Shown: one piece after another, positions 1 through 8,975 of the stretch
Numbering within the stretch: the first letter of the stretch is position 1
Layout of the letters: each line of letters opens with the position of its first letter
Source of the DNA: Topomyia yanbarensis
Taxonomy: Eukaryota > Arthropoda > Insecta > Diptera > Culicidae
Reading direction: 5' to 3'
Assembly: GCF_030247195.1 (NCBI RefSeq)
Contig: NC_080672.1
Location: forward strand, 371,202,166 to 371,266,165
DNA length: 64,000 nucleotides
Notes under the pieces: generated by a model
The model's input: only the letters and a program-made list of their open reading frames with translations
What the model was told of the DNA's origin: nothing
Database searches by the model: none
Made by a program: the position numbers and the translations under genes

Positions 1-454
1 AAAAATGAAAAATGCGAGCGTTTTCCTGTCCAGTAAAAAAATAGAAATGGCGCTTATACGACTTTGAATATATACTCTTTATTTGCACTCAGTCAAGTGA
101 ATCGCTTGCTGACTTATTCTTGAAATAATTTGATTTTGGAGGACAATTCAATTACACTACTTACCCAGCGGCTTATTCCACAGTTTCATTAGTGTTTAGA
201 ATGAATTATTCATGAAAAATTAGGAAGTCTTGTGAAACTAGTATTTTGGGAAAAAAGACTAGTGAGTTCTACCCGAATCGATAGAATGTTCTAGCCGGAT
301 AGGCGTCAATTTTTTTTTATTTTATGGTTGTAAAGCAATTAATAATTTGCACAGTTGTACCAACCTAAACGAATATTTAGAAATCCGTTAGCAACACAGC
401 AGAAAAAAACCCAACCTAATGAGAAACTGTATTTTTTGCACCTTCGCCCGCTAG

Positions 455-542
455 ATGAAGCCTTCTCTGCTGCCCATCCTGCTCAAGGTGCTGACCTGCA
501 TTGTGCTACCCGGAGGCCTGAATGCCCAGAAGGAGGGTAATG
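455..542 (+). CDS. burs: bursicon alpha, signal-peptide exon (candidate)
   Basis: An ATG at 455 opens a 29-codon frame with a short basic start (MKPS) and a hydrophobic run (LLPILLKVLTCIVLPGG), then NAQKEGN. This is a typical secretory signal peptide. The frame runs into a consensus 5' splice site (G^GTGAGT at 542/543), which leaves the exon in phase 1; a weaker donor G^GTAATG at 536/537 is also phase 1. The assignment to burs rests mainly on the clear burs terminal exon 750 bp downstream on the same strand; signal peptides alone are not diagnostic. Bursicon is a secreted cystine-knot neurohormone (heterodimer with partner of bursicon, acting through the receptor rickets/LGR2) that drives cuticle tanning and wing expansion after eclosion. 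The mature domain is not encoded here. Confidence 0.65.
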
Positions 543-1292
543 GTGAGTAAATGCCAGCTCAAAATAAACACGTTGCACCCGTTGGTTGGTTGGTTGCTGA
601 ACTAGTCGCTCGCGGTTTGTGCCATTTGATACGGCGCGGTGTGGCGGCGGGTTTCGAAGACCGGGCGGGCTGCCGGAAATATGTACATACATACCTACAT
701 ATAAAACGGGATGATAACCGTAAAGCGCTGTATGCTAATTTATTATCAAGCCATAAAAACTAATTTATTCCGCAGGTTTTATAGAGGTTGGTTGGCTGGC
801 TGGCTGGTTGGTCGGAATTGTTGGGTTAACCAGAAAAACCTCTGCCAGGTTCAGCGTTCGACGTAAATTAATATTACACTGTCTCTTTCCAGCATTTTGC
901 CACCTGGCCTGCGAATAGGTTTGAAACCGAACAGAACCAACTTGGTTCAGTATTCTCCGGTTGGAAAAACTTGCACCCTCTGGAATATAATTAAATCAGT
1001 CGATTTTCAGGTTTTTGAACACTAAACAGCAGTTGCAGCGGTAGGTTGGATGAATAATGTCCCGATGAAATGTGAGCTGTTTGCATCATAATGGGAATTT
1101 AAATATAGTTTTAACGAGTCTCCAGTTAGCAGTTTTGTGTATTCGTAATTTTTTTGGTCGTGATGTGAAATCTAAGCATGTGCATGGTATTATTGTACCG
1201 AAATGTGGATAACAGCGAACTAATTGATCACTTTTGCTTTTATTTTCATCCTATTCATCCGAACTAATCGGAACCATTACGGATGGATGTAG
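543..1292 (+). other. burs intron interval lacking the cystine-knot exon
   Basis: This interval lies between the signal-peptide exon and the last burs exon. No frame in it encodes the cysteine-rich core expected between them. It holds GGTT/GGCT-rich tracts (about 580-600 and 785-815) and a pyrimidine-rich stretch near 1229-1258 ahead of the 3' splice site TAG at 1290-1292. Joining the flanking exons directly would shift the frame, because the donor is phase 1 and the acceptor is phase 0. Confidence 0.6.
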
Positions 1293-1442
1293 GTTTCCAC
1301 GAAGGCTCCACTGGAGTGCATGTGCCGTCCCTGTACCGGAATCGAGGACTCCAACGTGATCCCGCAGGAGCTGGCCGCGTTTGCCGATGATGGAACACTG
1401 ACCAGCTATTTCCAGAAGGGACAGTTCAAGTCGGTTGAATAA
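1293..1442 (+). CDS. burs: bursicon alpha, terminal exon
   Basis: After a 3' splice site (TAG^GTT) a 49-codon frame reads VSTKAPLECMCRPCTGIED and continues with NVIPQELAAFADDGTL to a TAA at 1440-1442. The block KAPLECMCRPC followed by IEDS..IPQE is the conserved C-terminus of insect bursicon alpha, with the last cysteines of the cystine knot. The exon starts in phase 0. In Drosophila these residues directly follow the rest of the knot in one protein; here the preceding knot residues are absent from the local DNA. A published study (Robertson and colleagues, 2007) reported that mosquito burs mRNA is assembled by trans-splicing, with one internal exon supplied from a separate locus. The arrangement here fits that model. 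Confidence 0.9.
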   Translation, partial: VSTKAPLECMCRPCTGIEDSNVIPQELAAFADDGTLTSYFQKGQFKSVE

Positions 1443-1443
1443 A
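1438..1443 (+). promoter_or_regulatory. Possible polyadenylation signal of burs
   Basis: An AATAAA hexamer overlaps the stop codon of the terminal exon and is followed by a GT/T-rich stretch (1445-1465) of the kind found downstream of cleavage sites. If used, the 3' UTR would be extremely short, so a later site is also possible. Confidence 0.35.
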
Positions 1444-1734
1444 ATGTTTTTGTTTTGTTTTTTGCGTTCAATTTTATCACTTGAATTTTAATCATTTCGT
1501 TGGAGCAAGAGAGAATTGTTATTTTATGTGGAGATGATTAATCTTATCAGCCATAAATATATGTCGGGGAATATGTACTGTTTGCTTAATGGAATTATTA
1601 GAGAGAAAAGTTCATGAGCGCAAAACGTTGAAAACTTGTTGATCTTCTGATTGAAAATTAAAATTTTCATGGACTCTTGTAGTACCGCGAAAGGAAATAC
1701 CGCAATTGAATTTTTTTCAAGGAATTTGTTGCGT

Positions 1735-1837
1735 AATAGGGGAGGGGGGCTAGAGGAATTTGTGAAAATTTGTTACGTGTGAGGAGGGGGAGTCAATTTT
1801 AGGCAATTTTTGTTTTACGTAATTTATGAATGGTCCC
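1735..1837. mobile_element. Half of a MITE (right end)
   Basis: The segment ends in TACGTAATTTATGAATGGTCCC and carries GTTACGTGTGAGGAGGGGG upstream. This matches the right end of the MITE at 12888-13185 (ATCCATAAATG / CATTTATGGATGGTCCC ends, TACGT and poly-G/C interior). The left end is missing. Confidence 0.45.
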
Positions 1838-2235
1838 TTAGAATTTTAACGATTTTTTTTAAACCAGTTCCTCTTGTGTTCGATTCTATTTTGTTTCCAC
1901 GGTAGTTTCTTGTGGAATAACCTATCTTTTATTGTTGAGTGATTCGTCCTAATGCGCGCAGTACAAAAACTGCGATTCATGAGGGGCGAAAAAATGATTA
2001 ATTGAAATATAGAACTTTTTCACGATTTTCTGAAAGATTGTTTTGGTTTTTGTTTTCAGTTTATCTATGCAGTTGTAAATACCAAAATCCAATATATTTT
2101 CAGCAAAAATGTTCGGACTTATTTATTAAATTCTCGTATGTTAGTTCTAAAAAGGGCGTTTGATGACAGAAAAGGTGGAAGAAAATGCTGCAATCTTTTA
2201 ATAGTTCAAATTTCATTTGATATCGGCACGAAACG
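1838..2235. other. No recognisable feature
   Basis: AT-rich sequence without long frames or clear repeats that I could identify. Confidence 0.5.
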
Positions 2236-2236
2236 G

Positions 2237-2565
2237 ACCAAAGCTGCATTTGATCGAGTTGATCACGGAATTTTTATGACCAAAGTAAACAAGCGTCTGC
2301 GAATTTAATCGGTTGGTTGAGCTCATATTTACGTACCCATATGAAGGCCGTTAAACTGGGTGCTTCTATATTTGGCTGATTAAGTTACAATTCAGGACAA
2401 TACTCTGGGTCCTTTGTTATTTTCATTGTTTATCAGTAACGTATTCCGCCTACTTCCTCCAGATACACGTTTACTATACGTTTATTGATGTCAAAATGTT
2501 CATGAGTATTGAAACCTTTAATGATTGTGAAGAGTTACAGGAATCGGTCAATAGGTTCGATCGTC
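2237..2565 (+). pseudogene. Decayed Jockey-like non-LTR reverse transcriptase fragment
   Basis: The piecewise translation shows TKAAFDRVDHGIFMTK (RT block A, normally AFDxVDH), then a frame change, then GPLLFSLFISNVFR (block B region, GPLLFxLFINDI) and IDVKMFMSIETFNDCEELQ (block C region, usually ADDVKLF followed by DC..LQ). One catalytic aspartate of the usual YADD is lost and there are several stops and frameshifts. The order and spacing fit a Jockey/CR1-type reverse transcriptase. It is a dead fragment with no flanking domains preserved. Confidence 0.7.
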
Positions 2566-2810
2566 CGGCAGCCATATTTACAATTTTAACAGAGAACAAT
2601 TATTATTACATCAAATGTTGCCTCTACTGCTGCCAATTTCCAATAACTCACAGCCTTGCATAGGTATAAATTTCCAGTAACTAGCAATCTGTAGCCGTAT
2701 GAAAGGGACGCTCTCATAGTTAAATTTAACCATTCGAGAGGAAATATCAATCGAGCTGTCTCATTTAAACCAAATGTTAAAAAACAATCGCCAAATGGAT
2801 CACAGCCCTA

Positions 2811-2830
2811 GAAGAGAGAGAGAGAGAGAG
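2811..2830. repeat. (GA)n microsatellite
   Basis: Ten uninterrupted GA dinucleotides. Confidence 0.9.
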
Positions 2831-3014
2831 TAGGCGAATCCTGAGACAAGACGTGTGTGTAGTAACTATATTAACAGTTAGACGGACACAAAATGCTAAA
2901 AATCGGCAGCTCTTATCCCAGAAATAAAATTTCGGCAACCCATGCAAATGTTTCAGCTTTAGTTGTATGCACTCATACAAGCAACATGACCAGAGCTGGA
3001 CGAAACTCGATGGA

Positions 3015-3300
3015 TGTGTTTTGATCGATGATGAATGTTAAGCGAAAACCGATTTCAAACAAATTCCGGAGCTCAAATTCTACATGGCTGCGGTTCTCGA
3101 GAAGTTTGCAAGCCGATTCAAGTATGTTTCGCAAAACAAACTGATTTGGCAAGAGATCTGTTCCTGTGGCAAGAAAACTATATTGAAGTTGTCGTAATAA
3201 AATATGTTCCAATAGAAGGTTGTAATTCCTAAGAAATATATTTTGCCAAATTCCGGATCTACACCATTGAGGGGTTATATCTACTTCATTTGGTCGAGAA
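3015..3300 (+). pseudogene. Decayed DD37E-type Tc1 transposase fragment
   Basis: In one frame the DNA reads CVLIDDEC, a stop, then AKTDFKQIPELKFYMAAVLE and KFASRF...NKLIWQEICSCG. This aligns with the transposase on the minus strand at 60835-61765, which has CVMDDETYIKADFKQIPGLE and FASKYLIWQAICSCG. The first catalytic aspartate region is present, but stops follow and a further degenerate block (KYILPNSGSTPLRGYIYFIW) matches the LLPFLQQHDEAPLFWPD region. The TIRs are not visible nearby. Confidence 0.65.
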
Positions 3301-3636
3301 ATTCGAAATGTACTTTCTGTGAAGGATGTTTTTACAAATTTTCAAAAGATGAGAGTGACAGATCAGTTTTCGCTCGTTTAGGGTTAGGGGAGCATGGGGA
3401 GACTTAACCAAGCGCAAGATTCGATTTTTGGCTATGGCGTCTTCTATTCGGTTCTTAAATTTTTTTCAAAAATATTTTTATCATTGTTTCGATCTCTTGA
3501 GGTAATTTTGAAAGTTTGGAATGAAAAATCCTTTCCTTATAGAAAATATTCCGTAATTAATAAATTTGCATTAAATTATGTAATTTTTATCAAACTTTGT
3601 ATGGGCATATCTACTCGACTACTAATTACTATTAAA

Positions 3637-3647
3637 GTACTCATATA
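3637..3647. repeat. Target site duplication of I-clade element 1
   Basis: GTACTCATATA occurs here and again at 9781-9791, directly flanking the retrotransposon. The host sequence continues after the second copy exactly as in the empty site of the 42361-43358 element, where the equivalent reads GGACTAATATACCATC. Confidence 0.9.
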
Positions 3648-3931
3648 CATAACTCTCCGAGCTCTCGATCGAAGCAGTTCGTTTTCTGGTGCTGTGCATA
3701 AGGTGAACAAGAATAAATTGTCAGTGAAGGTCAACCATTGTTCGAGGCAGTCTTTGTTCGCCGGTGCCCAGGCTGGTGAAGTGAATACCAGAATAGCCGG
3801 AATCGCCGCTATATAAGCTAAGTATTTTTTTTTCTTTCATTTCCCTTTCCCCGATCGGTCTCTACTTCTGCCCTTTCCCCTGAATATAAGTTTCATCTCT
3901 CGTTTACACCACGTGTTATCCTCGTGCCTAA
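3648..3931 (+). promoter_or_regulatory. 5' leader / internal promoter region of element 1
   Basis: This 284-bp leader starts with CATAAC, the same first six bases as element 2 at 17637. A CA start with GC-containing motifs such as CGAGCTCTCGATCG close behind is what is expected of an internal RNA polymerase II promoter in TATA-less non-LTR elements. A pyrimidine-rich tract (about 3830-3910) precedes the ORF1 start codon. Promoter function is inferred from position. Confidence 0.5.
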
Positions 3932-5296
3932 ATGGCCGAGGGCGAAGTAACATTGGATGGGAATGATATTCCCATGGATATACCGGATAAACCCGAAATT
4001 GCTCCCTCCCCTGATTCCCCCAGTCCTCCCCGTATTAAGACATACCCAGCCAGTTCGACTGGACCCTGGGTGGTGTATTTCCGGCCCAACACGAAATCGC
4101 CCAATATTCTAGAAGTCTCACGGGAGCTGACTGCCAACTACCCGTCCGTGGCTCAGATAACACGTGTTCGAGCTAATAAGATACGCGTTATGGTAAATGA
4201 CCTCGACCAGGCAAACCAGATTGCTCGCAGCGAGCGTTTTACGAAGCAATTCAAAGTGTATGTGCCTTGTAGAGTTGTGGAGATCGATGGGGTCGTCGCC
4301 GAACCGGGTCTAAAGTGCGAAGACCTGTTGAAGTACGGGGTTGGCTGCTTTAAGGACCCTTCACTTCAAAAGGTGAAAATTCTGGAATGCAAGCAATTGT
4401 ATTCCGCAAAAACTGAAGATGATAAGACAACTTATTCTCCGTCAGACTCGATTCGGGTGACTTTCTCCGGATCTGCTCTTCCCAACTATGTCCTCCTGGA
4501 TAAGGTTCGCCTACCTGTTCGCCTATTTGTACCGCGGGTAATGAACTGCAGCAATTGCAAGCAACTGGGCCACACAGCCACTTATTGTGGCAATAAAAAA
4601 CGGTGCGGCAAATGCGAGGGAGAGCATGAGGATGACGCTTGCGGTGGAGAAACTGAGAAGTGTATTTACTGCGGGGGCCCTCCGCATGCTCTTAAGTCAT
4701 GCCCGGCGTACAAGCAGCGCGGGGATAAAATTAAGCGCTCCCTTAAGGATCGCTCGAGGCACTCTTATGCAGAAATGCTAAAGAATGCTTCGCCATCTGT
4801 CCCTTCCGAAAATTCCTTTGCTCTTTTGGCTGGCGTTGAGCAAGAATCTGACGACCCACAAGAGGGAACATCATTGGTTAACCCAGGGGAATCCAGGAAG
4901 AGGAGAAATCTAGCCTCACCTACATTGCCTCGTAAGGGTGCCAAGGTGTCGTCCACTCAGAGTGCGCCAACCGCAATCAATAAATCCAACGGAAGTGATG
5001 CACAAAAGCCGAAGCAATTTGCTCCAGGACTTGGAAATCTTAATTCTAACAAGGAGTACCCACCACTTCCAGGGACACCAAAAACCCCAAGTGTCCCCTT
5101 TTTTCAAACAGATACTCAGTCCAGTAGCGGACTAATGAAATTTTCTGACATAGTGGACTTAATTTTCACAGCTTTCAATGTTACTGATCCTCTTAAAAGC
5201 CTTCTGATACGTTTTCTCCCTATAGTGCAAACATTTTTGAAGCAGTTGACTACTAAATGGCCCCTCCTTGCAGCGATCGTATCCTTCGATGGCTAA
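3932..5296 (+). CDS. Retrotransposon ORF1 protein (gag-like, three CCHC zinc knuckles)
   Basis: A 454-residue protein. The N-terminal third is acidic and proline-rich (MAEGEVTLDGNDIPMDIPD), followed by a region starting KTYPASSTGPWVVYFRP which in I-clade ORF1 proteins precedes the RNA-binding domain. Three zinc knuckles are visible: C206-C219 (CSNCKQLGHTATYC), C225-C237 (CGKCEGEHEDDAC, one residue shorter before His) and C244-C257 (CIYCGGPPHALKSC). A basic segment (DKIKRSLKDRSRHSYAEML) follows, then a low-complexity tail and a hydrophobic C-terminus. By analogy with I-factor ORF1 it would bind element RNA and form the ribonucleoprotein. Its stop codon overlaps the ORF2 start (ATGGCTAA, 5289-5296). 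The frame is intact. Confidence 0.9.
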   Translation: MAEGEVTLDGNDIPMDIPDKPEIAPSPDSPSPPRIKTYPASSTGPWVVYFRPNTKSPNILEVSRELTANYPSVAQITRVRANKIRVMVNDLDQANQIARSERFTKQFKVYVPCRVVEIDGVVAEPGLKCEDLLKYGVGCFKDPSLQKVKILECKQLYSAKTEDDKTTYSPSDSIRVTFSGSALPNYVLLDKVRLPVRLFVPRVMNCSNCKQLGHTATYCGNKKRCGKCEGEHEDDACGGETEKCIYCGGPPHALKSCPAYKQRGDKIKRSLKDRSRHSYAEMLKNASPSVPSENSFALLAGVEQESDDPQEGTSLVNPGESRKRRNLASPTLPRKGAKVSSTQSAPTAINKSNGSDAQKPKQFAPGLGNLNSNKEYPPLPGTPKTPSVPFFQTDTQSSSGLMKFSDIVDLIFTAFNVTDPLKSLLIRFLPIVQTFLKQLTTKWPLLAAIVSFDG

Positions 5297-8200
5297 GTCA
5301 TCGAACGAGGTCACCGATTCGATCACTGTTCTACAGTGGAACAGCAGAAGTATCCTCCCGAAAATCGATTCCTTTAAATTTTTACTAAATAGTTTAAAAT
5401 GTGATGCTTTCGCATTATGTGAAACTTGGTTAACTTCCGATATAAATCTCAACTTCCACGACTTTAATATAATTCGTCTGGATCGAGAAAACCCCTATGG
5501 AGGAGTACTTTTGGGGATCAAAAAGTGCTATTCTTTCAACCGAATTAACCTCCCTTCGACACCAGGCATTGAAATTGTCGCTTGTCAAGTTTTAATCAAA
5601 GGTAAAGACCTTTGCATTGCTTCCATCTACATTCCTCCTAGAGCCTCGGTAGGGCACCGAACGCTTTGTAATATCACGGAATCCTTACCGGCACCGCGGC
5701 TAGTTCTGGGAGACTTTAACTCGCACGGTACGGTATGGGGCTGTCTTCATGATGATAATAGATCAACATTAATCCAAGATCTTTGCGATAATTTCAACAT
5801 GACCATCTTAAACACGGGAGAAATGACGCGGATTCCTACACCACCAGCACGCGCAAGCGCGTTGGATTTGTCGCTTTGCTCGACATCGCTACAGTTAGAT
5901 TGCATGTGGAAGGTGATCCCTGATCCCCACGGTAGCGACCATTTGCCTATCGTGATTTCAATTGCTAACGGTTCAAGACCATCGGAAACAATCAATGTAT
6001 CGTATGACCTCACACGGAACATTGATTGGAAGAGTTACGCGACCGCGATATCCGTTAAAATCGAATCCACTCAAGAACTTCCTCCGGAGGAAGAGTACAG
6101 GTTTTTGGCTGGCTTGATTCTCGACAGTGCGAATCAAGCTCAGACTAAACCAGTACCCAGCGCGAATACCCATGGACGGTCTCACACCCTGTGGTGGGAT
6201 AAAGAGTGCTCAGAGCTGTACGCGGAAAAGTCCACTGCATATAAGACCTTCCGGGAAGACGGGTTACCCGCTAGCTATCAACAGTACGCGTCGTTAGAAA
6301 GGCGAATGAAGAGCCTAATGAAAGCCAAAAAACGCAGTTATTGGCGCCGGTTCGTCGACGGGTTAACGAGAGAAACAGCGATGAGCACTCTTTGGGGTAC
6401 GGCTCGACGTATGCGTAACCGTAATAGTACCAACGAGAACGTGGAATATTCAAACCGTTGGATATTCGCTTTCGCCAAGAAAATCTGTCCGGACTCTGTC
6501 CCGGTACAGAAAACGTGCCGCGCCGCGTCTCCTCACGATACCGCGAACGAAACACCGTTTTCGATGGTGGAGTTCTCACTTGCTCTCTTATCATGCAACA
6601 ATAACGCCCCAGGGTTAGACAGAATCAAATTCAACTTGCTGAAGAATCTGCCTGACACTGCAAAAAGGCGCTTGTTGAATTTATTTAACAAGTTTCTTGA
6701 GGGTAACATTGTCCCTTATAAATGGAGGCAAGTGAAGGTCATCGCCATCCAAAAACCAGGAAAACCAGCCTCCGACCACAACTCGTATCGACCGATTGCA
6801 ATGCTGTCCTGTATTCGGAAGTTGTTCGAGAAAATGATCTTGTTTCGCCTCGACAATTGGGTTGAAGCAAATGGCTTACTGTCAGATACACAATTTGGCT
6901 TCCGCAAAGGCAAAGGGACGAACGATTGCCTTGCGTTGCTTTCTACAGAAATCCAAATGGCCTATGCTAACAAAGAGCAGATGGCATCAGTCTTCTTGGA
7001 TATTAAGGGGGCTTTTGACTCAGTTTCTATCAACATTCTGTCAGAGAAGCTGCACCAGCATGGTCTTTCGCCAATTTTAAATAACTTTTTGCTAAACCTG
7101 TTGTCTGAAAAGCACATGCACTTTTCGCATGGCGATTTAACAACATCGCGATTTAGCTACATGGGTCTTCCCCAGGGCTCATGTCTAAGTCCCCTGCTCT
7201 ACAATTTCTACGTGAATGACATTGACGATTGTCTTGCCAATTCATGCACGCTAAGGCAACTTGCAGACGACGGGGTGGTCTCTGTTACAGGGCCCAAAGC
7301 TGCCGACTTGCAAGGACCATTACAAAATACCTTGGACAATTTGTCTGCTTGGGCTCTTCAGCTGGGTATTGAGTTCTCCACGGAGAAAACTGAGTTGGTT
7401 GTTTTTTCTAGGAAGCGTGAGCCGGCGCAACTCCAGCTTCTATTGATGGGTGCAACGATCAACCAGGTTTTCACATTTAAATATCTCGGGGTCTGGTTCG
7501 ACTCTAAAGGTACCTGGGGATGTCACATTAGGTATCTGAAACAGAAATGCCAACAAAGGATCAATTTTCTCCGAACAATAACTGGAACATGGTGGGGTGC
7601 TCACCCAGGAGACCTGATCAGGTTATACCAAACAACGATATTGTCGGTGATGGAGTACGGGAGTTTCTGTTTCCGCTCCGCTGCGAACATACACTTCATC
7701 AAACTGGAGAGAATCCAGTATCGTTGCTTGCGCATTGCCTTGGGTTGCATGCACTCGACCCATACGATGAGTCTCGAAGTGCTGGCGGGCGTTCTTCCGC
7801 TAAAAAATCGATTTTGGGAACTCTCATATCGATTGCTCATCCGATGCGACATTCTGAACCCGTTGGTGATTGAAAACTTCGAGAGGCTCGTCGAGCTTAA
7901 TTCTCAAACCCGATTTATGGCCTTGTACTTCGACTACATGGCACAGAGCATTAATCCTTCTTCATATACTCCCAGCCGTGTTCGTTTCCTAGATACTTCT
8001 GATTCTACTGTATTCTTCGACACATCCATGAAGGAAGAGATTCGTGGAATCCCGGACCATATACGCCCGCAGGTGATCCCCAATATATTTTATAATAAAT
8101 TCCAAGAAGTCGACTGTGACAAAATGTTTTACACTGACGGATCAAATCTCGATGGGTCCACTGGCTTCGGTATCTTCAACAATACTATCACCGCTTCATT

Positions 8201-8975
8201 CAAGCTCAATGATCCCGCTTCAGTTTACGTCGCAGAGTTAGCTGCAATTCAGTACACTCTTGGGATCATCGACACTCTGCCCACAGATCACTACTTCATC
8301 ATTTCGGACAGCCTCAGCTCCATCGAGGCTCTTCGTGCGATGAAGCCCAAAAAGCAATTCCCATATTTCCTGGGGAAGATACGGGAGTCCTTGTGTACGT
8401 TATCTGAAAAATCTTATCAAATTACCTTTGTTTGGGTCCCCTCTCATTGCTCTATCCCGGGAAATGAAAAGGCCGACTCATTAGCAAAGGTGGGCGCATT
8501 AAATGGTGACATATACGAAAGACCAATCTGCTTCAACGAATTTTTTAGTATTTGTCGTCAGAGGACACTCAACAGTTGGCAAACCTCGTGGAGCAATGGT
8601 GAACTTGGACGATGGCTACATTCCATTATCCCAAAGGTATCAACGAAGCCTTGGTTCAGGGGGATGGATGTGGGTCGGGATTTTATTCGTGTAATGTCCC
8701 GACTTATGTCCAACCACTACACCTTGGATGCGCATCTGCGGCGTATTGGGCTTGCGGAGAGTAGTCTGTGCGCTTGTGACGAGGGCTATCACGACATCGA
8801 GCACGTTGTCTGGGTATGCGCCGGGTACTTGGACGCCAGGTCTCAGTTAAAGGATTCCCTTCGGGCCCGAGGTAGACCACCCAATGTCCCAGTCCGAGAT
8901 ATACTGGCAAATCGTGATTTCCCCTATATGTCCCTTATTTATACTTTCATAAAAACGACAAATATCCCCATTTAG
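5289..8975 (+). CDS. Retrotransposon ORF2: endonuclease, reverse transcriptase, RNase H
   Basis: I chose ATG 5289, giving 1228 residues, because it overlaps the ORF1 stop and this overlap is kept in element 2; an in-frame ATG at 5268 also exists. Residues 12-225 are an APE-type endonuclease (ITVLQWNSRS, GDFN at 141-144, GSDHLP with D217/H218). The reverse transcriptase spans about 450-760: YRPIAMLSCIRKL at 500, FLDIKGAFD with D571, GLPQGSCLSPLLYNFYVND, and QLADDGVV with D660/D661 (LADD replaces the commoner YADD). RNase H follows: D950 (YTDGS), E983 (VAELAA), D1007 (ISDSLSS), and HCSIPGNEKAD with D1063. Near the C-terminus a CACDEGYHDIEHVVWVC motif starts at C1161. All catalytic residues are present and no stops occur. 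It would nick the target and prime cDNA synthesis on it. Confidence 0.93.
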   Translation: MAKSSNEVTDSITVLQWNSRSILPKIDSFKFLLNSLKCDAFALCETWLTSDINLNFHDFNIIRLDRENPYGGVLLGIKKCYSFNRINLPSTPGIEIVACQVLIKGKDLCIASIYIPPRASVGHRTLCNITESLPAPRLVLGDFNSHGTVWGCLHDDNRSTLIQDLCDNFNMTILNTGEMTRIPTPPARASALDLSLCSTSLQLDCMWKVIPDPHGSDHLPIVISIANGSRPSETINVSYDLTRNIDWKSYATAISVKIESTQELPPEEEYRFLAGLILDSANQAQTKPVPSANTHGRSHTLWWDKECSELYAEKSTAYKTFREDGLPASYQQYASLERRMKSLMKAKKRSYWRRFVDGLTRETAMSTLWGTARRMRNRNSTNENVEYSNRWIFAFAKKICPDSVPVQKTCRAASPHDTANETPFSMVEFSLALLSCNNNAPGLDRIKFNLLKNLPDTAKRRLLNLFNKFLEGNIVPYKWRQVKVIAIQKPGKPASDHNSYRPIAMLSCIRKLFEKMILFRLDNWVEANGLLSDTQFGFRKGKGTNDCLALLSTEIQMAYANKEQMASVFLDIKGAFDSVSINILSEKLHQHGLSPILNNFLLNLLSEKHMHFSHGDLTTSRFSYMGLPQGSCLSPLLYNFYVNDIDDCLANSCTLRQLADDGVVSVTGPKAADLQGPLQNTLDNLSAWALQLGIEFSTEKTELVVFSRKREPAQLQLLLMGATINQVFTFKYLGVWFDSKGTWGCHIRYLKQKCQQRINFLRTITGTWWGAHPGDLIRLYQTTILSVMEYGSFCFRSAANIHFIKLERIQYRCLRIALGCMHSTHTMSLEVLAGVLPLKNRFWELSYRLLIRCDILNPLVIENFERLVELNSQTRFMALYFDYMAQSINPSSYTPSRVRFLDTSDSTVFFDTSMKEEIRGIPDHIRPQVIPNIFYNKFQEVDCDKMFYTDGSNLDGSTGFGIFNNTITASFKLNDPASVYVAELAAIQYTLGIIDTLPTDHYFIISDSLSSIEALRAMKPKKQFPYFLGKIRESLCTLSEKSYQITFVWVPSHCSIPGNEKADSLAKVGALNGDIYERPICFNEFFSICRQRTLNSWQTSWSNGELGRWLHSIIPKVSTKPWFRGMDVGRDFIRVMSRLMSNHYTLDAHLRRIGLAESSLCACDEGYHDIEHVVWVCAGYLDARSQLKDSLRARGRPPNVPVRDILANRDFPYMSLIYTFIKTTNIPI

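Noticed and set aside
2811..2830. GA tract as a regulatory GAGA-factor site
   Set aside because: An isolated microsatellite in decayed transposon DNA, with no promoter nearby.
3394..3816. 140-codon frame running from the TA-flanked element into the I-clade leader
   Set aside because: It crosses the insertion junction at 3647/3648, so it is a chance fusion of two elements.
5268..5288. ORF2 start at ATG 5268
   Set aside because: The ATG at 5289 overlaps the ORF1 stop and this arrangement is conserved in element 2; the upstream ATG is not needed, though it cannot be excluded.
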